Shown: positions 7,749-15,817 of the stretch, in pieces
How positions within the stretch are numbered: position 1 is the stretch's first letter
Layout of the letters: the number at the start of each line of letters is the position of its first letter
Source: Paracoccaceae bacterium
Lineage (GTDB): Bacteria > Pseudomonadota > Alphaproteobacteria > Rhodobacterales > Rhodobacteraceae
Assembly (NCBI GenBank): GCA_020447005.1
Contig: JAGRDO010000086.1
Span: 1,374 to 47,284 of the forward strand
Direction: 5' to 3'
DNA length: 45,911 nucleotides
Notes under the pieces: generated by a model
What the model was told of the DNA's origin: nothing
Seen by the model: the letters and a program-made list of their open reading frames with translations, nothing else
Database searches by the model: none
Program-made: the position numbers and the translations under genes

Positions 7749-9005
7749 TCACCGGAAACGGTTGGGTGAAAACGGCGAAAGGTCGATGGCGGGGGCGGCG
7801 CCGGTCACAAGGTCGGCCACGATCCGGGCGGTGCCCGCCGACTGGGTCAGGCCCAGATGGCCATGACCGAAGGCGTAGATCACATCCCGAGACGCGGGGG
7901 CAGGGCCGATCACCGGCAGCGTGTCGGGCAGCGAGGGACGGTGGCCCATCCATTCCGTGCCGCCTTCGGTCTTCAGCCCCGGCATGAATTCGGCCGCGCG
8001 CTTCAGCATCGCGCGTGAACGCGCGTAATTCGGAGGCAGGTCGATGCCGCCAAGCTCGACCGCGCCGCCGATGCGGATGCCGGTGGCAAGCGGTGCGGCG
8101 ACAAAACCGTGGTCGGCAAAGGTGATATGGCGGCGCAGGTCGAACGCGCCGGGGGGCAGCGTTGTGTTGTAGCCGCGCTCGGCCTCCAGCGGGATCCTGT
8201 CACCGAGGCTTTTCGCGATGCGATGTGAAAAGGCGCCAGCGGCCAGCACGACCTTGCGCGCGGTTTCGGTCCGGCCATCGGTCAGGCGGACGGTCGCCGC
8301 CCCGGTTTCGGGCGCGATCGCGGCAACCTCGGCAATCTCGATCTTGCCGCCATCGCGCAAGAAGGCCTCGCCCAGGGCCAGCGTGTAAAGCTTTGGATCC
8401 GCAATCGCCCACCAGGCATCCGTCAGGATGGCATGGGTGAAGCGCGGGGAAAGCCCGGGCTGGGCAGAGGCAATTTCGTCCGCCCCGATCAGCGGGCGAT
8501 GGCTGTAGCCGTGACGCCCGGCATCCTGCCAATTCCGCCGGGCCGCGTCAAAGCCGCGGGCGCTTTCGAAGACGCTCATCTGCCCGGTCTTGCGCAGCAT
8601 GTCCAGCGTGCCGGTCTGGGCCATCAGATCTTCCAGCGCGGCGCGCGACTGAGCCATCAGCGCGGCCTGCGCCACTACCGAGGCGCGGACCCGGGCCGGC
8701 GTGCATTCGCGCGCGAAGCGGATCATCCACGGCAGGATCTTTGTCGCGTAGGCAAGCGGCACCGATAGCGGCCCCAGAGGGTCGACCAGCCATTTCGGCG
8801 ATTTCAGGAGAGTCCCCGGCGAGGCGAGCGGCTGGATCTCGCAGAAGGCAAACCCGCCGGCATTGCCCGCCGAGGTCCCGGCGGCGGGGCCCGCCCGGTC
8901 GATCACCGTCACCGAAAGCCCGCGTGCCAATGCGGTATTGGCGATGGAAAGACCTATGACACCGGCGCCGATGACGATCAGGTCAGTAGATACGGCGTCG
9001 GTCAC
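7749..9005 (-). CDS. FAD-dependent D-amino-acid oxidoreductase, probable cis-4-hydroxy-D-proline dehydrogenase
   Basis: A 418-residue DadA/DAO-type flavoprotein. The FAD-binding Rossmann motif is at the N-terminus (DLIVIGAGVIGLSIA), followed by a GGFAF segment, and the C-terminal FAD contact HGHLGLTQSAGTARIVADL closes the fold. Members in hydroxyproline clusters oxidise cis-4-hydroxy-D-proline to pyrroline-4-hydroxy-2-carboxylate, passing electrons to oxygen or the respiratory chain. It is the second gene of the minus-strand operon, between the deaminase and the epimerase, as that pathway requires. Substrate is inferred from context; the general D-amino-acid dehydrogenase assignment is firm. 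Confidence 0.87.
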   Translation of the reverse strand: MTDAVSTDLIVIGAGVIGLSIANTALARGLSVTVIDRAGPAAGTSAGNAGGFAFCEIQPLASPGTLLKSPKWLVDPLGPLSVPLAYATKILPWMIRFARECTPARVRASVVAQAALMAQSRAALEDLMAQTGTLDMLRKTGQMSVFESARGFDAARRNWQDAGRHGYSHRPLIGADEIASAQPGLSPRFTHAILTDAWWAIADPKLYTLALGEAFLRDGGKIEIAEVAAIAPETGAATVRLTDGRTETARKVVLAAGAFSHRIAKSLGDRIPLEAERGYNTTLPPGAFDLRRHITFADHGFVAAPLATGIRIGGAVELGGIDLPPNYARSRAMLKRAAEFMPGLKTEGGTEWMGHRPSLPDTLPVIGPAPASRDVIYAFGHGHLGLTQSAGTARIVADLVTGAAPAIDLSPFSPNRFR

Positions 9006-9042
9006 GTCGGTGCACCCCGGTGTCAGCTATTCTGCCGCATCA

Positions 9043-9954
9043 TCACGCGGCCCTGGCATATCTGGCAAGGTCCGGACGACAGGCGAGCCTTTCGCGGATC
9101 AGCGCCTCGACCCGGGCGCGGTGTTCGCCTGTCAATGCCATGCGCGGTGCGCGGACACGTTCGTTCGAACCGATCGCCATTGCCTCGGCCAGCTTGATCT
9201 GCTGGACAAGGAAGGTCGAGACATCGAGATCGAGCAGCGGGCGGAGCCAGCGATAAATTTCGCGCGCCTCGACGATGCGGCCGGCCTTTGCCAGATCGTA
9301 GATCGCCTGATTTTCCTTCGGAAAGGCGATCGAGACGCCGGAAACCCAGCCGTCGCACCCCATCAGCAGGGCTTCCAGCCCAAGGTTGTCCACCCCGGTC
9401 AGAACCTTGAAACGGTTGCCGACGGTGTTGAAGATCTCGGTGCAGCGCCGAATGTCATCACTGCTTTCCTTGATCGCCACCATCAGGGGGTTTTCGGCCA
9501 GTTCCAGCATCATCTCGGGCGTCACGTCGACGCGATAGCCGACGCGGTTCGAATAGATCATCACCGGCAGGCCGCCGGCATTGGCGATGGCGTTCAGGTT
9601 GGCGATCGTTTCGGCGCGGTTGGTGTGATAGATCGGCGACGGCACGACCATGATGCCATCCGCACCGGCCTTGGCGGCACGCGCGGCCAGAGCGCAGGCC
9701 TCGCGCGTTCCGGCCTCGGAAATCGTCAGAAGGGCGGGTTTTTTCCCGGCAACGGATTTGGCGGTCTTCAGCACCGAGAGCCGTTCGTCGGGCGACAGCA
9801 TGTTGCCTTCGCCAAGCGTGCCACAGGTGATAAGGCCCGCGTTCCCGGCATCGATCTGCAGGCCAAAGCAGCGCTCCATTTCCGCGTGATCAAGCTCTCC
9901 CGCGTCGGTGAACTTGGTCGTGACCGCGGGCATCATACCGCTCCACATGGGCAT
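9043..9954 (-). CDS. Pyrroline-4-hydroxy-2-carboxylate deaminase (DHDPS/NAL superfamily)
   Basis: A 303-residue TIM-barrel lyase of the dihydrodipicolinate synthase/N-acetylneuraminate lyase superfamily. The Schiff-base lysine is Lys162 in VAIKESS, the catalytic tyrosine is Tyr134 in MIYSNRVGY, and the GTLGEG phosphate/carboxylate loop is at 46-51. True DHDPS enzymes are usually slightly shorter, and the position first in a hydroxyproline operon points to the deaminase that converts pyrroline-4-hydroxy-2-carboxylate to 2-oxoglutarate semialdehyde. The start at 9954 has AGGAAGG just upstream; the open frame continues back into the divergent promoter region. The next enzyme, 2-oxoglutarate semialdehyde dehydrogenase, is not in the window. 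Confidence 0.88.
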   Translation of the reverse strand: MPMWSGMMPAVTTKFTDAGELDHAEMERCFGLQIDAGNAGLITCGTLGEGNMLSPDERLSVLKTAKSVAGKKPALLTISEAGTREACALAARAAKAGADGIMVVPSPIYHTNRAETIANLNAIANAGGLPVMIYSNRVGYRVDVTPEMMLELAENPLMVAIKESSDDIRRCTEIFNTVGNRFKVLTGVDNLGLEALLMGCDGWVSGVSIAFPKENQAIYDLAKAGRIVEAREIYRWLRPLLDLDVSTFLVQQIKLAEAMAIGSNERVRAPRMALTGEHRARVEALIRERLACRPDLARYARAA

Positions 9955-10018
9955 ATTCCTTCCTGAAAGGTCCGTCGGGCTGCGTCGCAGAGCAGAATCT
10001 GCGTGACATGCATAATGA

Positions 10019-10034
10019 ATATTGGATACAATAT
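10019..10034. promoter_or_regulatory. Perfect inverted repeat, candidate GntR/FCD operator
   Basis: ATATTGGATACAATAT is a perfect 6-bp inverted repeat around GATA, in an AT-rich island within GC-rich DNA. It sits between the divergent hydroxyproline operon and the GntR-family gene. A TTG...CAA half-site arrangement with a TA-rich centre is typical of FCD-type GntR operators. This location would allow the regulator to control both its own gene and the catabolic operon. Confidence 0.6.
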
Positions 10035-10062
10035 GCAATACCAAAAATTGGATGACGACCGG

Positions 10063-10722
10063 ATGCAGATCGACAGCGTGAACATTTCGCAAGGCGCCTC
10101 GGCGGCCACGATCATCTGCGATGCGCTGAGAAGGGCGATCATCGAAGGCCGCCTGAATGACGGCGACGCGTTGCGGCAGGATGAAATCGCCCGGATGTTC
10201 GGCACCAGCCGCATTCCCGTACGCGAGGCGATCGCGATGCTGGAGCAGCAGGGGCTGGTCGTTACCCAGCGCTACAAGGGCGCGGTTGTCGCGGGCATTT
10301 CACCGCAGGAAGCTGCCGAAATCTGGGATTTCCGCGCGCTTTTGGAAGGTCATGTGATCGAGGCCGCAGTTCCCCGCATGACAGCGGCGACATTTGCCCG
10401 CGCCCGCCGGCACCTTGATGCCTTCGCCAAGACCGCCAATCCCCGCGACTGGGGCGAATTGAACCGGCAGTTCCATACCACGCTCTATGCGGCGAGCGAT
10501 CTGAGCTATCATCTGACTGTGATCGACAAAGCCCTTGACCGGGTTGACCGCCTTTTGCGGGCGCAACTTTCGTTGTCGAACGGGCTTGCCCGCGCGACGG
10601 AAGAGCATGAGGCAATCCTGGCCGCGTGCGAGGCGGGAAATCCCGAGCAGGCCGGGCAGCTTACGCGCCAGCACATTCTGGGCGCAAAGGCCAATCTTCT
10701 GGCGCAGATCAACCGGGATTGA
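10063..10722 (+). CDS. GntR-family transcriptional regulator, FCD subfamily
   Basis: A 219-residue regulator. The winged helix-turn-helix spans about residues 10-75 (LRRAIIEGRLNDGDALRQDE, then FGTSRIPVREAIAMLEQQGL). The helical FCD effector domain follows; its metal/ligand histidines are likely within NRQFHTTLY and the EEHEAILAACE and RQHILGAK segments. FCD regulators usually sense small carboxylic or amino acids. The open frame reaches back to 10003 across the operator palindrome, so the ATG at 10063 is preferred, although no strong ribosome site is visible. It is divergent from the hydroxyproline operon and 378 bases before the Rieske operon; regulating the first is likely, the second possible. 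Confidence 0.87.
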   Translation: MQIDSVNISQGASAATIICDALRRAIIEGRLNDGDALRQDEIARMFGTSRIPVREAIAMLEQQGLVVTQRYKGAVVAGISPQEAAEIWDFRALLEGHVIEAAVPRMTAATFARARRHLDAFAKTANPRDWGELNRQFHTTLYAASDLSYHLTVIDKALDRVDRLLRAQLSLSNGLARATEEHEAILAACEAGNPEQAGQLTRQHILGAKANLLAQINRD

Positions 10723-11100
10723 ACGGCCGGCCGGCCGGTTCAGGCATAGCCGGCCACAGGTCCGAACGGCCGGCCCCGCCCCCGTTTCCCACACCTCTTG
10801 CACGGAAATCCTGCCGCTGAGCCGCGTCGGGATGTTCGGTTCCGATTGACAGCCGGGCCAAGGTATGAATGAATGATCGTACATTTATTCGCCGATCCAG
10901 TCTGGCGGGATCAGGGTTGGCCTTTCCCTTCCGTGGTGCAGGATGCCTGAACTTCCGATGCAAGCAGCTATGGAACCGACCGGGAAGACAAGGGGGCAAG
11001 CGGATTGTTTGCGCCTTCCGATGGCGAGGAAGGCGCAGCCCGAGGCACAGGGGCGGATACCGTTTCGCAGGAAACACGGGAAGCGGTGCGGGGCAACCTC
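10723..11100. other. Intergenic region upstream of the Rieske operon, with an imperfect palindrome
   Basis: No convincing gene is seen in these 378 bases. Just after the GntR stop there is a GC-rich hairpin (GAACGGCCGG with CCGGCCGGTTC) that may end its transcript. TTGACA at 10846-10851 is a good -35 hexamer, but no clear -10 box lies at the standard distance. At 10867-10890 there is a 24-base imperfect palindrome (18 of 24 positions symmetric, outer arms GAAT and ATTC, inner halves AATG and CATT), a candidate operator for the operon. The last 100 bases are GC-rich and featureless up to the ATG at 11101. Confidence 0.5.
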
Positions 11101-12222
11101 ATGACCGAGACATCCCCTTTGCTTGACCACTGCCCCGAAACGCTTCCGGCGGAAAGCTACCACGACCCGGAATGGTTCGCGCGGGAACAGCGCGCCATCT
11201 GGCGGCGAAGCTGGGTGAATGTCGGGCGTCTGAACGATCTGGCGCCGGGAACGATGCGGCGCCATGAAATCGGCGGCCAGAATGTGATCCTGTGCCGCGC
11301 GTCAGACGGCCGGCTTGGCGCGTTTCACAACACCTGCCGCCACCGGGGCGCCGAATTGTGCCCGGCCGATGAAAAGCCATTGGGCAAACTGATCACCTGC
11401 CCCTACCACAACTGGGCCTACGATATGTCGGGGCGTCTGGTTTCCACGGCCTTCGCAACGCCGACAGCGGATTTCGACAGGCAGGCGCACGGGTTGTTCC
11501 CCGTCCATGTCCGCCAATGGAACGGCTTCGTGTTTCTGTCCGTGGCGGATGAACCGCCAGAGCTTTGCCCCGATCTGGGGTTGTCCGCGCTGGACAACTG
11601 GCCAATGGACACGTTGCGCACCGGCCACCGGATCACCCGCGATCTGGATTGCAACTGGAAGATCTTCTGGGAAAACTACAATGAATGCCTGCACTGTCCG
11701 GGCATTCACCCCGAGCTTTGCGACATGGTGCCGATCTATCGCCAGGGGGTCATGGCCGCGAACGAGGCGCCGGGATGGGAAGCGGGGACACCGCAAGCGC
11801 CGACCCTGAAGGAAGGCGCGCGCAGCTGGACGATGTCGGGCGCCCCTTGCGGGCCGGAATTTGCCGGGCTGACGGCGCAGGAAAAGGCCAATGGCTACAA
11901 CTTCGTGACGGTTTACCCGACCATGTTCGTCGTCGCGCATGTGGATTACGTGCGCTCGGTCACGGTCACGCCGCTCGGCCCTGAACGCACCCGCCTGACA
12001 GCCGAATGGCTGTTCCCGGACGAAACGCTGGCGCAACCCGGCTTCGATGCGGCCGAGGTCGCCCGCTTTGCCACGCTGGTTCTCGATCAGGACGGGGCAG
12101 CCTGCGAGATGAACCAGCGCGGGCTGAAATCCGGGAAGTATCAGAGCGGCCGGCTGATGCCGCAGGAATTCGACATTCTGAAATTTCATAACTGGGTGCG
12201 GGCGCAGATGGAGCCTGCCTGA
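11101..12222 (+). CDS. Rieske non-heme iron oxygenase, alpha-subunit type (1)
   Basis: A 373-residue oxygenase. The Rieske [2Fe-2S] ligands are Cys79 and His81 in CRHRGAEL and Cys100 and His103 in CPYHNWAYD. The mononuclear iron site is in NWKIFWENYNECLHCPGIHP (His198 and His203), with the third, acidic ligand probably in the LDQDGAACEMN segment near residue 335. The ENYxECLHCPxxHP form is typical of oxygenases that demethylate quaternary amines, such as glycine betaine, stachydrine and carnitine, rather than ring dioxygenases with a beta subunit. No beta subunit and no reductase gene is nearby, so electrons must come from elsewhere. It is the first gene of an operon with a second Rieske protein and an importer. 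The substrate is unknown. Confidence 0.88.
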   Translation: MTETSPLLDHCPETLPAESYHDPEWFAREQRAIWRRSWVNVGRLNDLAPGTMRRHEIGGQNVILCRASDGRLGAFHNTCRHRGAELCPADEKPLGKLITCPYHNWAYDMSGRLVSTAFATPTADFDRQAHGLFPVHVRQWNGFVFLSVADEPPELCPDLGLSALDNWPMDTLRTGHRITRDLDCNWKIFWENYNECLHCPGIHPELCDMVPIYRQGVMAANEAPGWEAGTPQAPTLKEGARSWTMSGAPCGPEFAGLTAQEKANGYNFVTVYPTMFVVAHVDYVRSVTVTPLGPERTRLTAEWLFPDETLAQPGFDAAEVARFATLVLDQDGAACEMNQRGLKSGKYQSGRLMPQEFDILKFHNWVRAQMEPA

Positions 12223-12232
12223 GGGGAAGACG

Positions 12233-13450
12233 ATGAACACCGTTGCCAAGCCGGTTGCCGTGCCGAATGAATGGGATCGCCGGGGTCTGCCCGGATGGGC
12301 CTATCACTCCGCCGCATTGTTCGAGCTTGAGCGACTGGAAGTCTTTCTGACGCATTGGCAGGTCGTTGGTCATGTCAACGATATTCCCGCGCCGGGCGAC
12401 TGGCTGACCTTTGACATGCTGGGCGAGCGTGCGCTGGTGATCAGGGGCAAGGATCGCGAGGTGCGGGCGTTTCACAACCTCTGCCGTCATCGGGGCGCGC
12501 GACTGGCGGACGGGGCGCAGGGCCATTGCAAGGGCGCGATGGTCTGCCCGTTCCACGGCTGGGTCTACAACCTCGACGGCACATTGCGCGGTCCGGCCAG
12601 GCCGGAAACCTTCGGCGATCTCGATCGCGGCGAATTCGGGCTGAAGCCGGTCGAGATGGAAATCTGGCACGGGCTGATCTTTCTCAGGTTCCTTGCCGGG
12701 CCACAACCATCCGTGTCCAGGCTGATGGAGGCTTTCGAAGCCGATTTCGGCCACTATCGCGCCGAGGACCTGCTGCCTGCCGAAACCGGCTGGAGCGGTG
12801 ACAGCGTTCTGCCCGTCAACTGGAAGTCGGTCCGCGACGTGGACAACGAAGGCTATCACGTCGCCATGGCGCATCCTGCATTGCAGGATCTTTACGGCCG
12901 GACCTATCGCGACCTGACCTATCCGGGCGGCCTGTCACACTCGATCGCCGAATTCGGCGATACACCGGGGCGCCTCTGGTCCGTTCGCAATTATGTGAAG
13001 CTGAGCCCGGTTCACGATTGGCTGCCCGAAAGGCTGCGCCGGGCCTGGACCTATTACGGCATGTTCCCGAACACGGTCATCGCCTTTACGCCGGAAGGCG
13101 CGCAATATTACCACGATATTCCGCTGTCACCGGGCAAGACCAAACTGTCCGGGCGGATTTACCGTTATGCGCATGAAAGCCGCGAACAACGCGCGGCGCG
13201 TTATCTTGCCTACCGGATCGACCGTGACACATCGCAAGAGGACCAGCAGCTTTCGGTATGGTCGAACGAGTCGATGAAATCCTCGGCCTTCGAGGATTTT
13301 CATCTTTCCGACCTCGAATATGGCGTCCGGGCGCATCACGACGCTTTGCGCCGGATACTTCCGGTCGTGAAACTGGCCGATGCCCCGGATGAGGTCTCGA
13401 TGGCCGATCTGAACGACAAATTGCGTAGTGCCAACGCGAAATCCACTTAA
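12233..13450 (+). CDS. Rieske non-heme iron oxygenase, alpha-subunit type (2)
   Basis: A 405-residue oxygenase beginning ten bases after the first Rieske gene. Rieske ligands are Cys84 and His86 (CRHRGARL) and Cys105 and His108 (CPFHGWVYN). The catalytic iron motif is NWKSVRDVDNEGYHVAMAHP (His209 and His214), a different subtype from its neighbour, so this is not a simple tandem duplicate. The acidic ligand is probably in the EDQQLSVWSNE region. Two different one-component-like alpha subunits in one operon suggest two successive oxidations or demethylations, or a hetero-oligomer. No ferredoxin or reductase is encoded nearby. Family assignment is firm and substrate unknown. Confidence 0.88.
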   Translation: MNTVAKPVAVPNEWDRRGLPGWAYHSAALFELERLEVFLTHWQVVGHVNDIPAPGDWLTFDMLGERALVIRGKDREVRAFHNLCRHRGARLADGAQGHCKGAMVCPFHGWVYNLDGTLRGPARPETFGDLDRGEFGLKPVEMEIWHGLIFLRFLAGPQPSVSRLMEAFEADFGHYRAEDLLPAETGWSGDSVLPVNWKSVRDVDNEGYHVAMAHPALQDLYGRTYRDLTYPGGLSHSIAEFGDTPGRLWSVRNYVKLSPVHDWLPERLRRAWTYYGMFPNTVIAFTPEGAQYYHDIPLSPGKTKLSGRIYRYAHESREQRAARYLAYRIDRDTSQEDQQLSVWSNESMKSSAFEDFHLSDLEYGVRAHHDALRRILPVVKLADAPDEVSMADLNDKLRSANAKST

Positions 13451-13495
13451 AGTCACAAGAAAGACTGGCGCAAGAAAGTTGGGAGGAAAGACACA

Positions 13496-14599
13496 ATGAC
13501 AAAGTTGACAAGACGATCCACACTCGCAGTCATCGGCGGCACCTTGGCGACACCATATGTGCGACCGTCCTGGGCGCAGTCCGGCACGGTGAACGTCTAT
13601 AACTGGGCCGATTATATCGGCGAGACGACGCTGGCCGATTTTGAGGCGCAAACCGGGATTGGCGTTGTCTATGACACCTATTCCTCGGCCGAAGAAGCGC
13701 AGGCCAAGATGCTGGCAGGGTCGACGGGCTATGACGTTGTGGATCATGCCGGCATCGACATGCCGCGGGCGATTGCCGCTGGCATCTATGAGCCGCTCGA
13801 CAAGTCGATGCTGCCCAACTGGAAGAACCTTGACCCCGAAATCCTGCGTATTCTTTCGGGCTGGGACGAGGGCAACCAATACGGCGTGCCCTACATGTGG
13901 GGCTCGGTCGGGATGACCTATAACGTCGATCTGGTGAACGAGCGTATTCCGGGCGCCGACATGACAACCCTTGACCTGATCTTCAAACCGGAAAATGCGG
14001 CCAAGCTTGCCGATTGCGGCATCTCCATCCTGGATAGCCCGGCCGACATCATGCTGATGGTGCTTCGCTACCTCGGGCTGGACGGCGACACCACCAATCT
14101 CGACGACTATCAGAAGGTGGTCGAGGCGTTCAAACCGATCCGTCAGTACATCCGCACCTTCGACAACACCAACTATCTGAATGCCATTCCGAACGGCGAG
14201 CTTTGTGCGGTGAACAACTGGTCGGGCGATTATGCGACGGCGGCAGGCCGCGCGGCCGAGGCCGGAATCGAAATGAACCTTGCCTATTTCGTGCCAAAGA
14301 CCGGCGCGCCGGCATGGGTGGATTGCATGTGCATCACCTCGGACGCGCCGAACCGCGAAAACGCCTACAAGTTCATGGACTTCATGATGCAGGCCGAAGC
14401 GGCGGCCGGGTGCACCAATTACACCTATTATGCCTCCGGCAACCTTGCGGCGAAAGAGTTCATCCTGCCCGAAATCCTTGAAGACCCGGCGGTCTCCCCG
14501 GATGCCGAGACCATCGGGCGGATGTGGGCGCCGAAACCGTTCTCGGAAGAACAGGAACGCGCCATGACCCGCGCGTGGCAGGACATCAAGTCGGGCTGA
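13496..14599 (+). CDS. Periplasmic solute-binding protein, polyamine (PotD/PotF) type
   Basis: A 367-residue binding protein. It begins with a twin-arginine-like signal (TRRSTLAVIGG, cleavage likely after PSWAQ near residue 28). The mature part starts VNVYNWADYIGE, the hallmark of PotD/PotF proteins, and continues with YDVVDHAGIDMPRAIAAGIY and the YGVPYMWGSVGMTYN segment. In PotD/PotF, several acidic and aromatic residues hold the positively charged amine; here WADYIG and a Trp-rich WGSVG segment are kept. It is followed by ATPase and two permease genes, so the importer is complete. Given the Rieske genes beside it, the substrate may be a methylated or otherwise cationic amine rather than putrescine or spermidine. 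Confidence 0.9.
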   Translation: MTKLTRRSTLAVIGGTLATPYVRPSWAQSGTVNVYNWADYIGETTLADFEAQTGIGVVYDTYSSAEEAQAKMLAGSTGYDVVDHAGIDMPRAIAAGIYEPLDKSMLPNWKNLDPEILRILSGWDEGNQYGVPYMWGSVGMTYNVDLVNERIPGADMTTLDLIFKPENAAKLADCGISILDSPADIMLMVLRYLGLDGDTTNLDDYQKVVEAFKPIRQYIRTFDNTNYLNAIPNGELCAVNNWSGDYATAAGRAAEAGIEMNLAYFVPKTGAPAWVDCMCITSDAPNRENAYKFMDFMMQAEAAAGCTNYTYYASGNLAAKEFILPEILEDPAVSPDAETIGRMWAPKPFSEEQERAMTRAWQDIKSG

Positions 14600-14646
14600 T
14601 CGAGGAGTCTCTGCCAGTGTGACGACAAGATGACGGAGAGACCGCG

Positions 14647-15813
14647 ATGAACGAAACCGCAGCTACGGTGACGGCAGGTTCCAAGGGCAAGGCCGAGGCG
14701 CCTGTCCGGCAGAAAGCCGATGAACCCCATTTCATACGGATCGAGGGGGTCACCAAACGCTTCGGAACGTTTACCGCGGTCTCTGACGTCAATCTGGAAA
14801 TCCGGAAGGGAGAGATCTTTTCCCTTCTGGGCGGCTCGGGCTGCGGCAAGACAACGCTTTTGCGGATGCTTGCGGGGTTCGAGGAGCCGACGAAGGGACG
14901 TATCTATATCGACGGTCAGGACATGACCGACCTTCCCGCCTACGAGCGGCCCGTGAACATGATGTTCCAGTCCTATGCCCTGTTCCCCCATATGACCGTT
15001 GAAAAGAACGTGGCCTATGGGCTGAAGCACGAAAAGATGACGGCGGCCGGGCGTCAGGATCGCGTGCGCGAGATGCTGGCCCTTGTCCAGCTTACCGAGT
15101 TTTCGCATCGAAAACCGCACCAGATTTCCGGTGGCCAGCGCCAGCGCGTCGCCCTTGCCCGCGCACTGGCCCGTCAACCCAAACTTCTGCTGCTGGATGA
15201 ACCGCTTGCCGCGCTGGACAAGAAACTGCGCGAACATACGCAGTTCGAACTGATGGACATTCAGGACAAGACCGGCACGACCTTCATCGTCGTGACCCAT
15301 GACCAGGAAGAGGCCATGACATTGTCGTCGCGGCTTGCGGTCATGGACAAGGGGCAGATCAGGCAGATCGGAACCGCGACGGATGTCTATGAATATCCGA
15401 ATTCGAAGTTCGTGGCGGGGTTCATCGGTTCGATCAACCTGTTCGATGCCCGGGTGACCTCGGTCGGCGCCGAAACCGCGAAAGTCGAGGTTCCGGAGCT
15501 GGGCGGCGAGATCGAGGCGAGAGCCATCGATGGGCTGGAGGCCGGACAGGGGATTTCAATGGCGGTGCGGCCGGAAAAGATCGTGCTGTCGCGGCAAAAG
15601 CCGAAATCGGGGAACGCGGTTGCCGGCGTCGTCCGCGATCTTGCCTATTTCGGCAAGGATTCGCTTTACCGTGTCGCGACCGGCACGGGGCGGGTCATCT
15701 CGGTCAGTTCGGTCAACGCCCGCCGCGTGGGCGAGGCCGAGCGCGTCGCGGACTGGGAGGACGAGGTCTGGTTTTCTTTCGATCCGTCGGCTGCGATCCT
15801 CTTGAAGGAATAG
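14647..15813 (+). CDS. ABC transporter ATP-binding protein, PotA/PotG type
   Basis: A 388-residue ATPase. After a roughly 30-residue hydrophilic extension comes a standard nucleotide-binding domain: Walker A GGSGCGKTT, Q-loop MMFQSYALFPHMTV, signature ISGGQRQRVALARAL, Walker B LLLLDEPLAALD and the switch His in VVTHDQEEAM. The C-terminal TOBE-like domain of the Pot/CysA group follows from about residue 275. It energises the importer formed by the neighbouring binding protein and two permeases. The next gene starts four bases after its stop. Confidence 0.93.
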   Translation: MNETAATVTAGSKGKAEAPVRQKADEPHFIRIEGVTKRFGTFTAVSDVNLEIRKGEIFSLLGGSGCGKTTLLRMLAGFEEPTKGRIYIDGQDMTDLPAYERPVNMMFQSYALFPHMTVEKNVAYGLKHEKMTAAGRQDRVREMLALVQLTEFSHRKPHQISGGQRQRVALARALARQPKLLLLDEPLAALDKKLREHTQFELMDIQDKTGTTFIVVTHDQEEAMTLSSRLAVMDKGQIRQIGTATDVYEYPNSKFVAGFIGSINLFDARVTSVGAETAKVEVPELGGEIEARAIDGLEAGQGISMAVRPEKIVLSRQKPKSGNAVAGVVRDLAYFGKDSLYRVATGTGRVISVSSVNARRVGEAERVADWEDEVWFSFDPSAAILLKE

Positions 15814-15817
15814 GCGC

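Noticed and set aside
11005-11100. N-terminal extension of the first Rieske gene
   Set aside because: The frame is open upstream, but the residues are unlike the family N-terminus and the ATG at 11101 directly precedes the conserved part.
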